From assembly GCA_964343305.1 (NCBI GenBank), contig CAYFJO010000352.1, forward strand, positions 1 through 11,406: a DNA stretch of 11,406 nt, in the 5' to 3' direction. A program made the translations under genes and the position numbers. The notes below the pieces were generated by a model that made no database searches, had not been told where the DNA came from, and saw only the letters and a list, made by a program, of their open reading frames with translations. Every line of letters starts with the position of its first letter. The stretch's first letter is position 1. The DNA is from CAYFJO01 sp964343305. GTDB lineage: Bacteria > Planctomycetota > Planctomycetia > Pirellulales > Pirellulaceae. Of this stretch, positions 4,840-11,406 are shown piece by piece.

Positions 4840-6495
4840 TTATGAGGCAGCATCGGGTTCGATTTTTGGCAGCAGCACGTCGTCCAGCGGCAAAGTAACC
4901 AGGACTTGCGTGCCTTGATCCGATCCGCTGGTGATATTTGCCGTGCCGCCCAGCAGACGGGCTCGTTCGCGAATTCCTCGCAGGCCATAACACCGAGTGT
5001 CTTCTTTCGTCGCATCGAAGCCGATCCCTTGATCACGGATCGAAATCTCCAAGCTCTGGTCCTGCTGCATCAGCGACACGGACGCCGTCCGCGAACCGCT
5101 ATGTTGCCAGACGTTATTCAACGATTCCTGGACCGTGCGGTAGATCGCCATTTCCAGTGCTGGGGCGATGCGGTCAAACTGCACGGCGTGCTGAAACTCC
5201 ACAACAATGTCGGCAACGGCTTCGATCTCCGCAATCAGATTCTCAATCGCCGAGATCACTCCGCTGTCTTCCAAAATCGGCGGTTGCAATCCGTTGATCA
5301 TGCGGCGGGCTTCGTCAATGCTGGCCTGGACCAAGTGGCGTGCTTTTTCGAGACTTTCCAGATTTCCATTCGCGGACGACAACTGATGTGCAGACGCTTC
5401 CATGAACATCACAGCGGCCGTCAAGTCCTGGACCATACCGTCGTGGATTTCATATGCGGTCAGTTGTCGGTCGCGTTCATGCAGATCAAGCAACCGCCTT
5501 AACAACCTGCGTTCGCGTTCCAGAGAATCTTCCGCTATCTTGCGGTTGGTGATGTCCAAAAAACCGGCGAGGAACGCCAGCGTGTCATCGAAACGGATTT
5601 GTCGAATCCATGTCGAGACCCAAATCGATCGGCCGCTGGATAACGTGGCCATGACTTCGAACCCGTTCACGCGGCCGTCCTTGGACATCTGGGTGGCAAG
5701 CTGCTCCCGATGCTCCGGATTGGGCAACAGAACGAGACTCTTTTGGCCGACCAGGCTTTCCTCTGGCCCGGCAAAAGCCGCCACGGCTTGCGGATTGGCG
5801 TAGAGGATTTCTCCGTCGGTGATTTGTGAAATCACAATCGGCACTGGCATCGACTCGGCAATCACGCGGAATCGCTCGCGGCTCTCGCGAACTTGTTCGC
5901 CTAATTGTTCCAGCTTCTCGAAGTCCTCGCGCAGTTGCTCATTGGCTTTTCGCAGTTGTTGGGTTCGCTCTTCGACGCGTTGCTCTAGTTCGTTGTGAGC
6001 TTCCGCCAACGCCGTTTCGGCTCGTTTTCGCTCGGTGATATCGCGGGCAATCGCCAGCGTCCCCATCATTTCGCCATCTTCGCTTTGGCAGACGGTCTTG
6101 GTGACGTGATATGTTCGTTCCAAATCGCCGGAGGGAATGACTTCTTCATAGACGCGTGGCTGACGCCCGGTCATCACTTCGGTGTCGTGTTCGCCGAGGT
6201 GTTCGGCAGTGTCGAGCGGAAACATCTCGGCATCCGTTTTGCCGATGATCTGTTCGAGCGGCCGGCCAATGATTTCGGCCGTGGCTGAATTGGCGATAAC
6301 GTAGCGGCCGTCCAGATCTTTCATAAAGATGGCGTCGGGCGTGCTTTCGATGATCGCACGGATAACGCTGCGAAACTCTTCACGACCGAATTGTTGGTGC
6401 ACATCTTGTTGAGTGAGGCGTTGTTCCAATTCCACAACGCGTTCCCGAAGAAGACGCAGCTCGGCGTCGCGAGGAAAGTCGTCGATGGAACTCAT
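4840..6495 (-). CDS. Cytoplasmic PAS-PAS sensor histidine kinase, HisKA_3 (NarL/DegS) type
   Basis: The 551-residue product has no membrane segment. In order it shows a short N-terminal coiled coil (~12-32), PAS domain 1 (~40-155, with IIESTPDAIFMKDLDGRYV and ending AIARDITERKRAE), a coiled-coil linker (~156-205), PAS domain 2 (~206-320, ending AGFLDITNRKIAE), a HisKA_3 dimerisation domain with the H-box YEIHDGMVQDL (phospho-acceptor His351), and a HATPase_c domain with N-box QESLNNVWQHS (456-466), G-box IRDQGIGFD (486-494) and YGLRGIRERARLLGG (503-517). The enzyme should autophosphorylate and pass phosphate to a LuxR/NarL-type response regulator. No such regulator is in the window, so it is an orphan here. 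What the PAS domains sense cannot be read from the sequence. The ATG at 6495 has only a weak AAAGGT upstream. The SIMPL gene follows on the same strand. Confidence 0.95.
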   Translation of the reverse strand: MSSIDDFPRDAELRLLRERVVELEQRLTQQDVHQQFGREEFRSVIRAIIESTPDAIFMKDLDGRYVIANSATAEIIGRPLEQIIGKTDAEMFPLDTAEHLGEHDTEVMTGRQPRVYEEVIPSGDLERTYHVTKTVCQSEDGEMMGTLAIARDITERKRAETALAEAHNELEQRVEERTQQLRKANEQLREDFEKLEQLGEQVRESRERFRVIAESMPVPIVISQITDGEILYANPQAVAAFAGPEESLVGQKSLVLLPNPEHREQLATQMSKDGRVNGFEVMATLSSGRSIWVSTWIRQIRFDDTLAFLAGFLDITNRKIAEDSLERERRLLRRLLDLHERDRQLTAYEIHDGMVQDLTAAVMFMEASAHQLSSANGNLESLEKARHLVQASIDEARRMINGLQPPILEDSGVISAIENLIAEIEAVADIVVEFQHAVQFDRIAPALEMAIYRTVQESLNNVWQHSGSRTASVSLMQQDQSLEISIRDQGIGFDATKEDTRCYGLRGIRERARLLGGTANITSGSDQGTQVLVTLPLDDVLLPKIEPDAAS

Positions 6496-6513
6496 GGCGT
6501 GACCTTTTGATGA

Positions 6514-6539
6514 CGCGGTATTTCCTTAATTATACCGCG
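6514..6539 (-). promoter_or_regulatory. Palindrome overlapping a TATAAT box upstream of the sensor kinase
   Basis: CGCGGTAT (6514-6521) and ATACCGCG (6532-6539) form a perfect 8-base inverted repeat with a 10-base spacer, 18 bases upstream of the kinase ATG. On the minus strand TATAAT (6534-6529) overlaps the arm proximal to the promoter. No good -35 box lies 16-18 bases further upstream. It could be an operator over a -10 box or a leader hairpin; the function is inferred. Confidence 0.4.
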
Positions 6540-6700
6540 AATGGACGTTGAGTGCGTGCGGCAAGCCTTGATGTTTGCGGTGTGGTTCACACGGCAGCAT
6601 TGACTCGTTTGAAGCGCCCTCGAACAGGGAAGACTGGCTTGCGGAATGCACGGTTGTTTCGATTGCCGCATTCCACACACCCTACATCCGTGCCCCGCCT

Positions 6701-8011
6701 TTACAGAAATCGATTGATCAAATGCTCAAGCATTTCTTGCCGGCCGCTGACGTTGGGGATGATTTCGCCTTTTTCCAGCATATAGGCTTCGAGCGATTTG
6801 AAATCGGCACTTCCGGACTCAATGTCGGCGCCGATGCCTGTGTCCCAACTGCTGTATCGATTCTTGACAAACTGAGCCAATTCTCCGTCTGCGCGGATGG
6901 CGGCGGCGATTTTCAAACCGCGGGCAAACGCGTCCATGCCACCAACATGCGCGTGGAACAAATCGATCGGCTCAAAACTTTCGCGCCGCACTTTGGCGTC
7001 GAAGTTGACCCCGCCCGGTGCGACTCCGCCGTACTTCAACAGCATCAGCATGATTTCGCTGGTCAGATAGCAATTGGTTGGAAACTGGTCCGTGTCCCAG
7101 CCAAGCATCAGGTCGCCGGTGTTGGCATCGATCGAGCCAAGCATTCCTTGGTGCCCGGCGTAATCCAATTCGTGCATCATCGTGTGGCCGGCCAGCGTCG
7201 CGTGGTTGGTTTCGATGTTTAATTTGAAGCGATCTGTCAAATCATACGCCCGCAGGAAATTGATGCAGGCGGCGGCGTCCGAATCGTACTGATGCTTCGT
7301 CGGTTCCTTGGGTTTGGGTTCGATGAGGAATGTGCCATCGAATCCAATCTCGTTGGCATAGTCGATCGCCATGTGCATGAATTGGCCAAGATGATCCAAC
7401 TCACGTTTCATATCGGTGTTGAACAAATTCTGATAGCCTTCGCGACCGCCCCAAAATACATAGTTTTCACCGCCCAATTCTTTGGTCACTTCCAAGCATT
7501 TTTTAACTTGCGCGCCGGCGAACGCGAACGCGTCGGCATTGCAGCTCGTTGCCGCGCCGTGCATAAAACGAGGGTTGCTGAACAAGTTGGCGGTTCCCCA
7601 CAGCAGCTTGATGCCCGTGCGCTGTTGCTCTTCCTTCAAGACAGCGGCGACTGCATCGAGATTGGCGTTCGTCTCGGCCAGCGACCCACCTTCCGGCGCG
7701 ACGTCCCGATCGTGAAACGCATAATACGGGGCTCCCAGTTTTTCGATGAATTCGAAAGCAACCCGTGCTCGATTACACGCGTTTTCTACCGAGTCGGTGC
7801 CGTCTTCCCAAGGTCGAACCATTGTGCCGGGCCCGAACGGATCGTTGCCGGCACCTCGCATGGTGTGCCAATAAACGACGCTGAACCGAAAATGGTCCTT
7901 CATCGATTTGCCTTCGACCACTTCGTTTTCGTCATACCAGCGGAAGGCAAGCGGATTTTTGGAATCGGGACCTTCGAATGGAATCTTGTCTACATCGGGA
8001 AAAGCAGCCAT
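6701..8011 (-). CDS. xylA: Xylose isomerase
   Basis: The 436-residue product catalyses interconversion of D-xylose and D-xylulose in the cytoplasm. It matches the full length of class II xylose isomerases. Counted from MAAFPDVDK, the catalytic pair lies in AFHDRDVAPEGG (His100, Asp103). The metal ligands are Glu231 (LIEPKPKEPTKHQYD), Glu267 and His270 (NIETNHATLAGH), Asp295 (SIDANTGD), Asp306 and Asp308 (GWDTDQFP) and Asp338 (NFDAKVRR). KLLWGTANLFSNPR and NYVFWGGREGYQNL are also typical. The ATG at 8011 gives the usual family N-terminus; an in-frame TTG at 8026 sits one base after AGAGGA, too close to be used efficiently, although no better Shine-Dalgarno precedes the ATG. No xylulokinase, transporter or regulator adjoins it, so it stands alone here. 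It is separated from the divergent kinase gene by 229 bases. Confidence 0.98.
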   Translation of the reverse strand: MAAFPDVDKIPFEGPDSKNPLAFRWYDENEVVEGKSMKDHFRFSVVYWHTMRGAGNDPFGPGTMVRPWEDGTDSVENACNRARVAFEFIEKLGAPYYAFHDRDVAPEGGSLAETNANLDAVAAVLKEEQQRTGIKLLWGTANLFSNPRFMHGAATSCNADAFAFAGAQVKKCLEVTKELGGENYVFWGGREGYQNLFNTDMKRELDHLGQFMHMAIDYANEIGFDGTFLIEPKPKEPTKHQYDSDAAACINFLRAYDLTDRFKLNIETNHATLAGHTMMHELDYAGHQGMLGSIDANTGDLMLGWDTDQFPTNCYLTSEIMLMLLKYGGVAPGGVNFDAKVRRESFEPIDLFHAHVGGMDAFARGLKIAAAIRADGELAQFVKNRYSSWDTGIGADIESGSADFKSLEAYMLEKGEIIPNVSGRQEMLEHLINRFL

Positions 8012-8145
8012 GAGTTTATCTCGCAATCCTCTTAAAAAATCAAACGGGAGCCACTATCGTGACAAATCCGACGCTGATCGGCAAGCTGCCCAGGCCAGCA
8101 ACGCGGCTGTAATTCTTGCGGCATTTTGCACACAGTGGTAGGTTG

Positions 8146-8229
8146 CTAGTCCGACTGTTTGACTTCGATGAAGAATTGTAGGGAACGCCACAGAGGGCGT
8201 TCCCTACATAAGTCAAACAGTCGAACTAG
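8146..8229. repeat. Large nested inverted repeat ending at the kinase ribosome binding site
   Basis: Outer arms 8146-8165 (CTAGTCCGACTGTTTGACTT) and 8210-8229 pair at 19 of 20 positions. Inside, 8177-8189 (TGTAGGGAACGCC) pairs perfectly with 8196-8208 around a six-base loop. The left side has an 11-base unpaired bulge (8166-8176) against a single base on the right. GTAGGGAACGCC palindromes are, as I recall, dispersed repeats in Pirellulaceae, so this may be a small mobile repeat. Its right end overlaps the first base of GAGGAG, the Shine-Dalgarno site of the downstream gene. In mRNA it could therefore influence translation or transcript stability; this is an inference. Confidence 0.8.
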
Positions 8230-8234
8230 AGGAG
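8229..8234 (+). promoter_or_regulatory. Ribosome binding site of the Ser/Thr kinase gene
   Basis: GAGGAG lies six bases before the ATG at 8241 and selects it over the in-frame TTG at 8235. It touches the base of the nested hairpin. Confidence 0.75.
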
Positions 8235-8240
8235 TTGCCA

Positions 8241-9653
8241 ATGACGTCAAAACCTTGCTCTGAATGTGGTGCCTTGTCGGAACATCTTGACCAACAACAA
8301 CGTTGTCCCGCATGCTCTGAGACTTTCGTGACGCCCGAAATACACTTTGGGGAAGCCCCGACGGTCGACATGGATACGATCGCGCTAGACAAGAAACCGG
8401 TCTTTGCCGCGACTCAGGCATCCGCCGACGCACTTTTGGGTCGGGAGTTTGCCAACTATGAAATCAAACGCTTTCTCGGCCAAGGGGGCATGGCCAAGGT
8501 TTACTTGGCAAACCATTTGTCGTTGCGTCGGCTGTGTGCGATCAAATTCTTGCGAAAGCCTTCGAAGTCGAACGACGGAACTTCGTCCAAATTCCTGGAC
8601 GAAGCACGTGCCGCCGCGGCGCTGAATCATCCCAACGTTGTGACGATTTACACGATCGGTGCAGAACAAGGACGCGAATACATCGAGATGGAGTACGTCG
8701 AAGGCCAGTCGCTGTCGCGGATGGTCAACGCCCATACGCCGCTGGGCCAATTGGAAGCCGCGAAACTGATGCTGCAGATCAACGCCGCTCTCGTCGCCGC
8801 CCATGAATTAGAGATGATTCATCGCGACATCAAACCGCACAACGTGATGGTCAGCAACGCCGGCACGGCAAAGCTGGCCGACTTCGGCTTGGCAAAATCA
8901 TTCCCAACAGACGAATCATCCGCCGAATCGAATACGCTGGTAGGAACTCCGCAGTACATGGCTCCGGAATTGCTTTTCGGTGAGCCGGCCAGTCCTTGCA
9001 GCGACATTTATGCTCTGGGCGCCACGTACTTTCAACTGCTCACGGGGCGGTTGCCGCTCGAAGCGCGGACGCTGAATGAGTTAGTTCGAAAACATAATTC
9101 ACAATGGGTAAATGTGTGCGAAAAATTCGCGCACAGACTATTGGACGCCACCCAGATCATTGCGACGTGTCTGGCGAGCGACCCGGCGGAAAGATTCCAA
9201 TCCGCCGGCGAAGTGTACGCGGAAATCAGCAAGTTGTTCGGTTCGTTGCGGAGTCTTGACGATTTGCTTCGAGAAGCGCTTCGAGGGTTGGACTTGCCGA
9301 TACGTGGCACGGACGATCACTTCCAAGTCGTTGTGCCGCTTTCCAGCGGGAGGTCTCAAACCGTTCACATCGCGCTGACACGAGATCGGGATTCGGCGGA
9401 ACATGTCGTGCGAATCTTCAGCACATGTGCTCCGGTTGATCCCGACTATCTCATTCAGGCACTGTCACTGAACGCGACGAATCCTTATGGTGCGATCGCA
9501 ATTGAGCAAATAGACGGACAAGACTATTTCGTGATGGCCAATGCCTATCCGCAAGCGACCTGCGACCCATTGGAAGTTCGCCGCAGTGTGATGGCGATTG
9601 CCGAATGTGCGGATCGATTTGAAGCAATGCTGACGGGAACGGACAAGTTTTGA
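8241..9653 (+). CDS. Soluble Ser/Thr protein kinase with N-terminal zinc ribbon and YbjN/CesT-like C-terminal domain
   Basis: The product is 470 residues with no membrane segment. Residues 6-25 hold a CSEC…CPAC pair of knuckles (Cys6, 9, 22, 25), a likely zinc ribbon. The Hanks-type kinase domain spans ~73-335: G-loop LGQGGMAKVYLA (79-90), Lys102 in CAIKFLR, Glu121 in the C-helix, HRDIKPHN (194-201), DFG (214-216), GTPQYMAPE (235-243) and SDIYALGATYFQLLTGRLPL (254-273). All catalytic residues are present, so it should phosphorylate Ser/Thr on protein targets. Residues ~358-466 (FQVVVPLSSGRSQTVHI, LIQALSLNATNPYGAIAIEQ, IAECADRFEAMLTG) look like the alpha/beta fold of YbjN and type III secretion chaperones; this is a tentative reading. 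Membrane and PASTA regions typical of cell-wall-sensing kinases are absent. An SDR gene follows after 21 bases, probably in one operon. Confidence 0.95.
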   Translation: MTSKPCSECGALSEHLDQQQRCPACSETFVTPEIHFGEAPTVDMDTIALDKKPVFAATQASADALLGREFANYEIKRFLGQGGMAKVYLANHLSLRRLCAIKFLRKPSKSNDGTSSKFLDEARAAAALNHPNVVTIYTIGAEQGREYIEMEYVEGQSLSRMVNAHTPLGQLEAAKLMLQINAALVAAHELEMIHRDIKPHNVMVSNAGTAKLADFGLAKSFPTDESSAESNTLVGTPQYMAPELLFGEPASPCSDIYALGATYFQLLTGRLPLEARTLNELVRKHNSQWVNVCEKFAHRLLDATQIIATCLASDPAERFQSAGEVYAEISKLFGSLRSLDDLLREALRGLDLPIRGTDDHFQVVVPLSSGRSQTVHIALTRDRDSAEHVVRIFSTCAPVDPDYLIQALSLNATNPYGAIAIEQIDGQDYFVMANAYPQATCDPLEVRRSVMAIAECADRFEAMLTGTDKF

Positions 9654-9674
9654 CCGCTTCCGGAGACACAGAAT

Positions 9675-10487
9675 TTGAAACTTGGATTCAATAACTCGGA
9701 CACGGCGATCGTCATTGGTGGAGCCAAGGGAATTGGCCTGGCAATCGCCCGTCAGTTCGCATTAGAAGACGTTTGCGTGGCGATCCTGGATATCGATCCG
9801 GATGTCGAGCGCGTGGCAAACGAACTGCAAGCAGAATTGTCGATCCATGCCAATGGATTTATCCGTAACGTGACGGACTATGTCGAGATGCAAGATTTCG
9901 CCCAGCAGATGTCCGTTTCGTTCAACGGTCCGTTGCACCTGGTTTACGCGGCGGGTGCGAGTTCAGGAAAATATGGATTCCCGTTTTGGAAGCTTGAGCC
10001 CCCGGATTGGCAACGGGTGATGCAGGTTAACTTGATTGGTGCGGTGAATGTGCTGCATGCCTTTGCGTCGCAGTTGACCGCCATGGGCGAGAGTTCCGTT
10101 TCGTTCATTTCGTCTATCGCCGGCCAGATCGGATCGCAAACCGATCCGCCGTACAGTGCCGCCAAAGCCGCGTTGATCAACTTTGCTCAGTGCGCCGCCA
10201 AGGACTTTGCGGAGCACAACGTGCGTGTGAACACGATCTGTCCGGGGATGGTCAAAACGACGCTCAACCAATCAGTCTGGCAAGCGTGGCACGATGAACA
10301 ACCACCGCAAGGGCAGCTATCGTACGACGAGTGGGCAGAAGAAAAAATCAAGCGAGTTTCCCCGTTGGGCCGCTGGCAAACTCCCGAAGACATCGCCGCG
10401 ATGGCGGTTTTTCTCGCTTCGCCCGCAGCAAAAAACATCACGGGACAGACGATCAACGTCGACGGCGGACAGGTCATGCACTGGTGA
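9675..10487 (+). CDS. Short-chain dehydrogenase/reductase (classical SDR)
   Basis: The 270-residue product is a cytosolic NAD(P)-dependent oxidoreductase of the classical SDR family. The cofactor motif is IGGAKGIG (14-21; Gly15 takes the place usually held by Thr), and Asp39 after the second strand favours NAD(H) over NADP(H). VYAAG (90-94) replaces the usual NNAG. Catalytic residues are Asn119 (QVNLIG), Ser147 (FISSIAG), Tyr160 and Lys164 (YSAAKAAL). The PGMVKT motif (190-195) and C-terminal ITGQTINVDGGQ are standard. The substrate cannot be deduced. The start is a TTG at 9675 with GGAG ten bases upstream; no ATG is available near the family N-terminus. It begins 21 bases after the kinase stop and is likely translated from the same transcript. 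Whether the kinase regulates it is unknown. Confidence 0.95.
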   Translation: MKLGFNNSDTAIVIGGAKGIGLAIARQFALEDVCVAILDIDPDVERVANELQAELSIHANGFIRNVTDYVEMQDFAQQMSVSFNGPLHLVYAAGASSGKYGFPFWKLEPPDWQRVMQVNLIGAVNVLHAFASQLTAMGESSVSFISSIAGQIGSQTDPPYSAAKAALINFAQCAAKDFAEHNVRVNTICPGMVKTTLNQSVWQAWHDEQPPQGQLSYDEWAEEKIKRVSPLGRWQTPEDIAAMAVFLASPAAKNITGQTINVDGGQVMHW

Positions 10488-10516
10488 CCACCAGATCGGC
10501 CGACGAGTGAATCGGG

Positions 10517-11406
10517 TTAACGACGATGCCGATCAAGCACGACGACGCGGTTTGCAGTGACGTGCTGCTTCTGAATGCCGGGCATGTAACCCCGTTGCCC
10601 GTAGATGCCGATTTCCTGGCGCAAGTAGCGATGAAGATTGAAACCGGGGGCGGGCGTCACATACTGTTTGATGCTTCCGTGGTTGTCGACTAGCGCATAG
10701 GCAGGACGATTCTCATCGCGGAGGACAACGGGAACCAACCAGCCGAATCCGTCAAATCGAGGATCAACGCCATTCAGTTGTAACGTCGGCGGTGGCAACT
10801 GATTCGATCGCTCAACGGTGTCCACCGTGCCAACGGCTGGATCTTCTGCAATCGCTGGCGGTTCCGTGCCAGATTCGAGGCTCGTTTTCAACGTCTGAAA
10901 CTCATCGATCCTATCCAACAGGACTTTCGCTTGGCCCCGGTCCAGGTCTGTCGTTGCCCCACCAATCGTGGCGACCGCCCCTTTGCGAAGCTGATTAAGA
11001 TCCCACAGCCGAGGCTCCTTGGCAATGATGTGGGACAGTTCGATGTTCAGATTTACAAGTTGCTTGCTCGTGCTCTCCGCGGCATCATTCACGACCGGTT
11101 CTTCGGCCGTTGCAGAAGCTTGTTGAACCAAGTTGTCGAGAGGCTTTCGTGCTGACGGTCGCGACGCATCCGCGCGATGATTCCATTGAGGCTCGCTCTC
11201 TGACTTGGTTTGCCGTTGAAGAAACTTCTGTTGAATCCAGCGGAATTCGCCCGCCGGCGGTGCGATCTTATACCAATCTTCGTCTCCGCCGTCGGCCGAC
11301 ACGCCCTGACGCGTTCCCAAGATCTCGACAAACTCGCCTCGTCGCAACTTGACTTGCCACATGTACTCCGCAATCGACTCATCCGTCGATCCGACCCAGG
11401 CTCGTG
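10517..11406 (-). CDS. Partial SH3-like domain protein, N-terminus beyond the window edge
   Basis: The frame is open from 11404 at the right edge to a TAA at 10519-10517, about 295 codons. The first in-window ATG at 11362 lies inside a domain: residues RAWVGSTDESIAEY precede it in frame, so the true start is outside. The visible N-terminal part is a bacterial SH3-like domain with RRGEFVEILGTRQG and WYKIAPPAGEFRWIQQKFL, a form I associate with planctomycete proteins. A long low-complexity, charged region follows (~residues 50-190 from that ATG), then a conserved C-terminal segment with RFDGFGWLVPVVL, YVTPAPGFNLHRYLRQEIGIYGQRGYMP and HVTANRVVVLDRHR. It is probably an exported envelope-associated protein, but the signal peptide is not in view. 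It converges with the SDR gene across 29 bases; no terminator hairpin is evident between them. Confidence 0.85.
   Translation of the reverse strand, partial: RAWVGSTDESIAEYMWQVKLRRGEFVEILGTRQGVSADGGDEDWYKIAPPAGEFRWIQQKFLQRQTKSESEPQWNHRADASRPSARKPLDNLVQQASATAEEPVVNDAAESTSKQLVNLNIELSHIIAKEPRLWDLNQLRKGAVATIGGATTDLDRGQAKVLLDRIDEFQTLKTSLESGTEPPAIAEDPAVGTVDTVERSNQLPPPTLQLNGVDPRFDGFGWLVPVVLRDENRPAYALVDNHGSIKQYVTPAPGFNLHRYLRQEIGIYGQRGYMPGIQKQHVTANRVVVLDRHRR

Noticed and set aside
4769..4993. An upstream extension of the SIMPL gene to 4993
   Set aside because: It overlaps the kinase C-terminus and the REP-like hairpin; a strong Shine-Dalgarno and a signal peptide place the start at 4768.
6640..6677. 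Inverted repeat TGCGGAATGC/GCATTCCACA downstream of xylose isomerase as a terminator
   Set aside because: The arms match 9/10 but the loop is 18 bases and there is no T-run; too weak to call. Nothing else is supported in 6540-6700.
8012..8026. TTG at 8026 as the xylose isomerase start
   Set aside because: It adds five residues not typical of the family and sits one base from the AGAGGA, too close for initiation.
7292..8035. A 247-codon plus-strand frame opposite xylose isomerase
   Set aside because: It is the antisense shadow of a highly conserved enzyme gene and shows no domain of its own.
8116..8144. TTGCGG-N17-TAGGTT as a promoter for the kinase gene
   Set aside because: The -10 box matches consensus poorly and could be chance. 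The 8027-8145 stretch shows no other recognisable signal.
10488..10516. A terminator between the convergent SDR and SH3-like genes
   Set aside because: The 29 bases contain no stable hairpin or T-run.

Overview
The window looks like chromosomal DNA of a planctomycete, most likely of the Pirellulaceae. This rests on recognition, not a database search. The signs are a soluble Ser/Thr kinase with an N-terminal CxxC/CxxC ribbon, an SH3-like protein with the APPAGEFRWI signature, a secreted protein with a VVLGGAHDL motif, and several palindromic repeat families of types I associate with these genomes (GTGGGGNANGTTTCCAAC, GGCAGAATGAT, CTTTCGC/GCGAAAG and GTAGGGAACGCC units).

Positions 1-1780 are an accessory, decayed region. 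A visibly AT-rich reading frame on the minus strand (459 to beyond position 1) encodes an unrecognised protein and runs off the left edge. It is followed by a short sequence resembling the ends of REP/RAYT-associated elements, then the 5' part of a group II intron (RNA plus the first ~60 residues of its reverse transcriptase). The intron is fused to the C-terminal tail of a SAM methyltransferase-like gene, followed by two palindromic repeats and the N-terminal remnant of a glycosyltransferase-like gene. It reads as the remains of a polysaccharide-type cluster broken up by mobile elements.

Positions 1782-6495 hold four intact genes. A secreted, possibly TraB/Tiki-like protein (minus) and an alpha/alpha-toroid lipoprotein (plus) diverge from a 95-base spacer. 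The lipoprotein converges, with a 15-base gap, on a SIMPL (DUF541) exported protein (minus). Upstream of that, in the same direction, lies a cytoplasmic two-PAS sensor histidine kinase of the NarL/HisKA_3 type. A REP-like hairpin separates kinase and SIMPL genes, and a palindrome overlapping a TATAAT box lies in front of the kinase.

Positions 6701-8011 encode xylose isomerase (minus) with all catalytic and metal ligands in place. No xylulokinase is adjacent. From 8146 a large nested hairpin leads directly into the Shine-Dalgarno site of a plus-strand gene for a Ser/Thr kinase whose C-terminus resembles YbjN/CesT-type chaperone folds. A short-chain dehydrogenase/reductase follows 21 bases later, probably in the same operon. 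An SH3-like protein converges from the right edge and is cut by the end of the window.

The most unusual items are the kinase with the chaperone-like tail, the nested hairpin abutting its ribosome binding site, and the layered debris of mobile elements at the left end. I see no complete defence system, CRISPR array, tRNA or rRNA.
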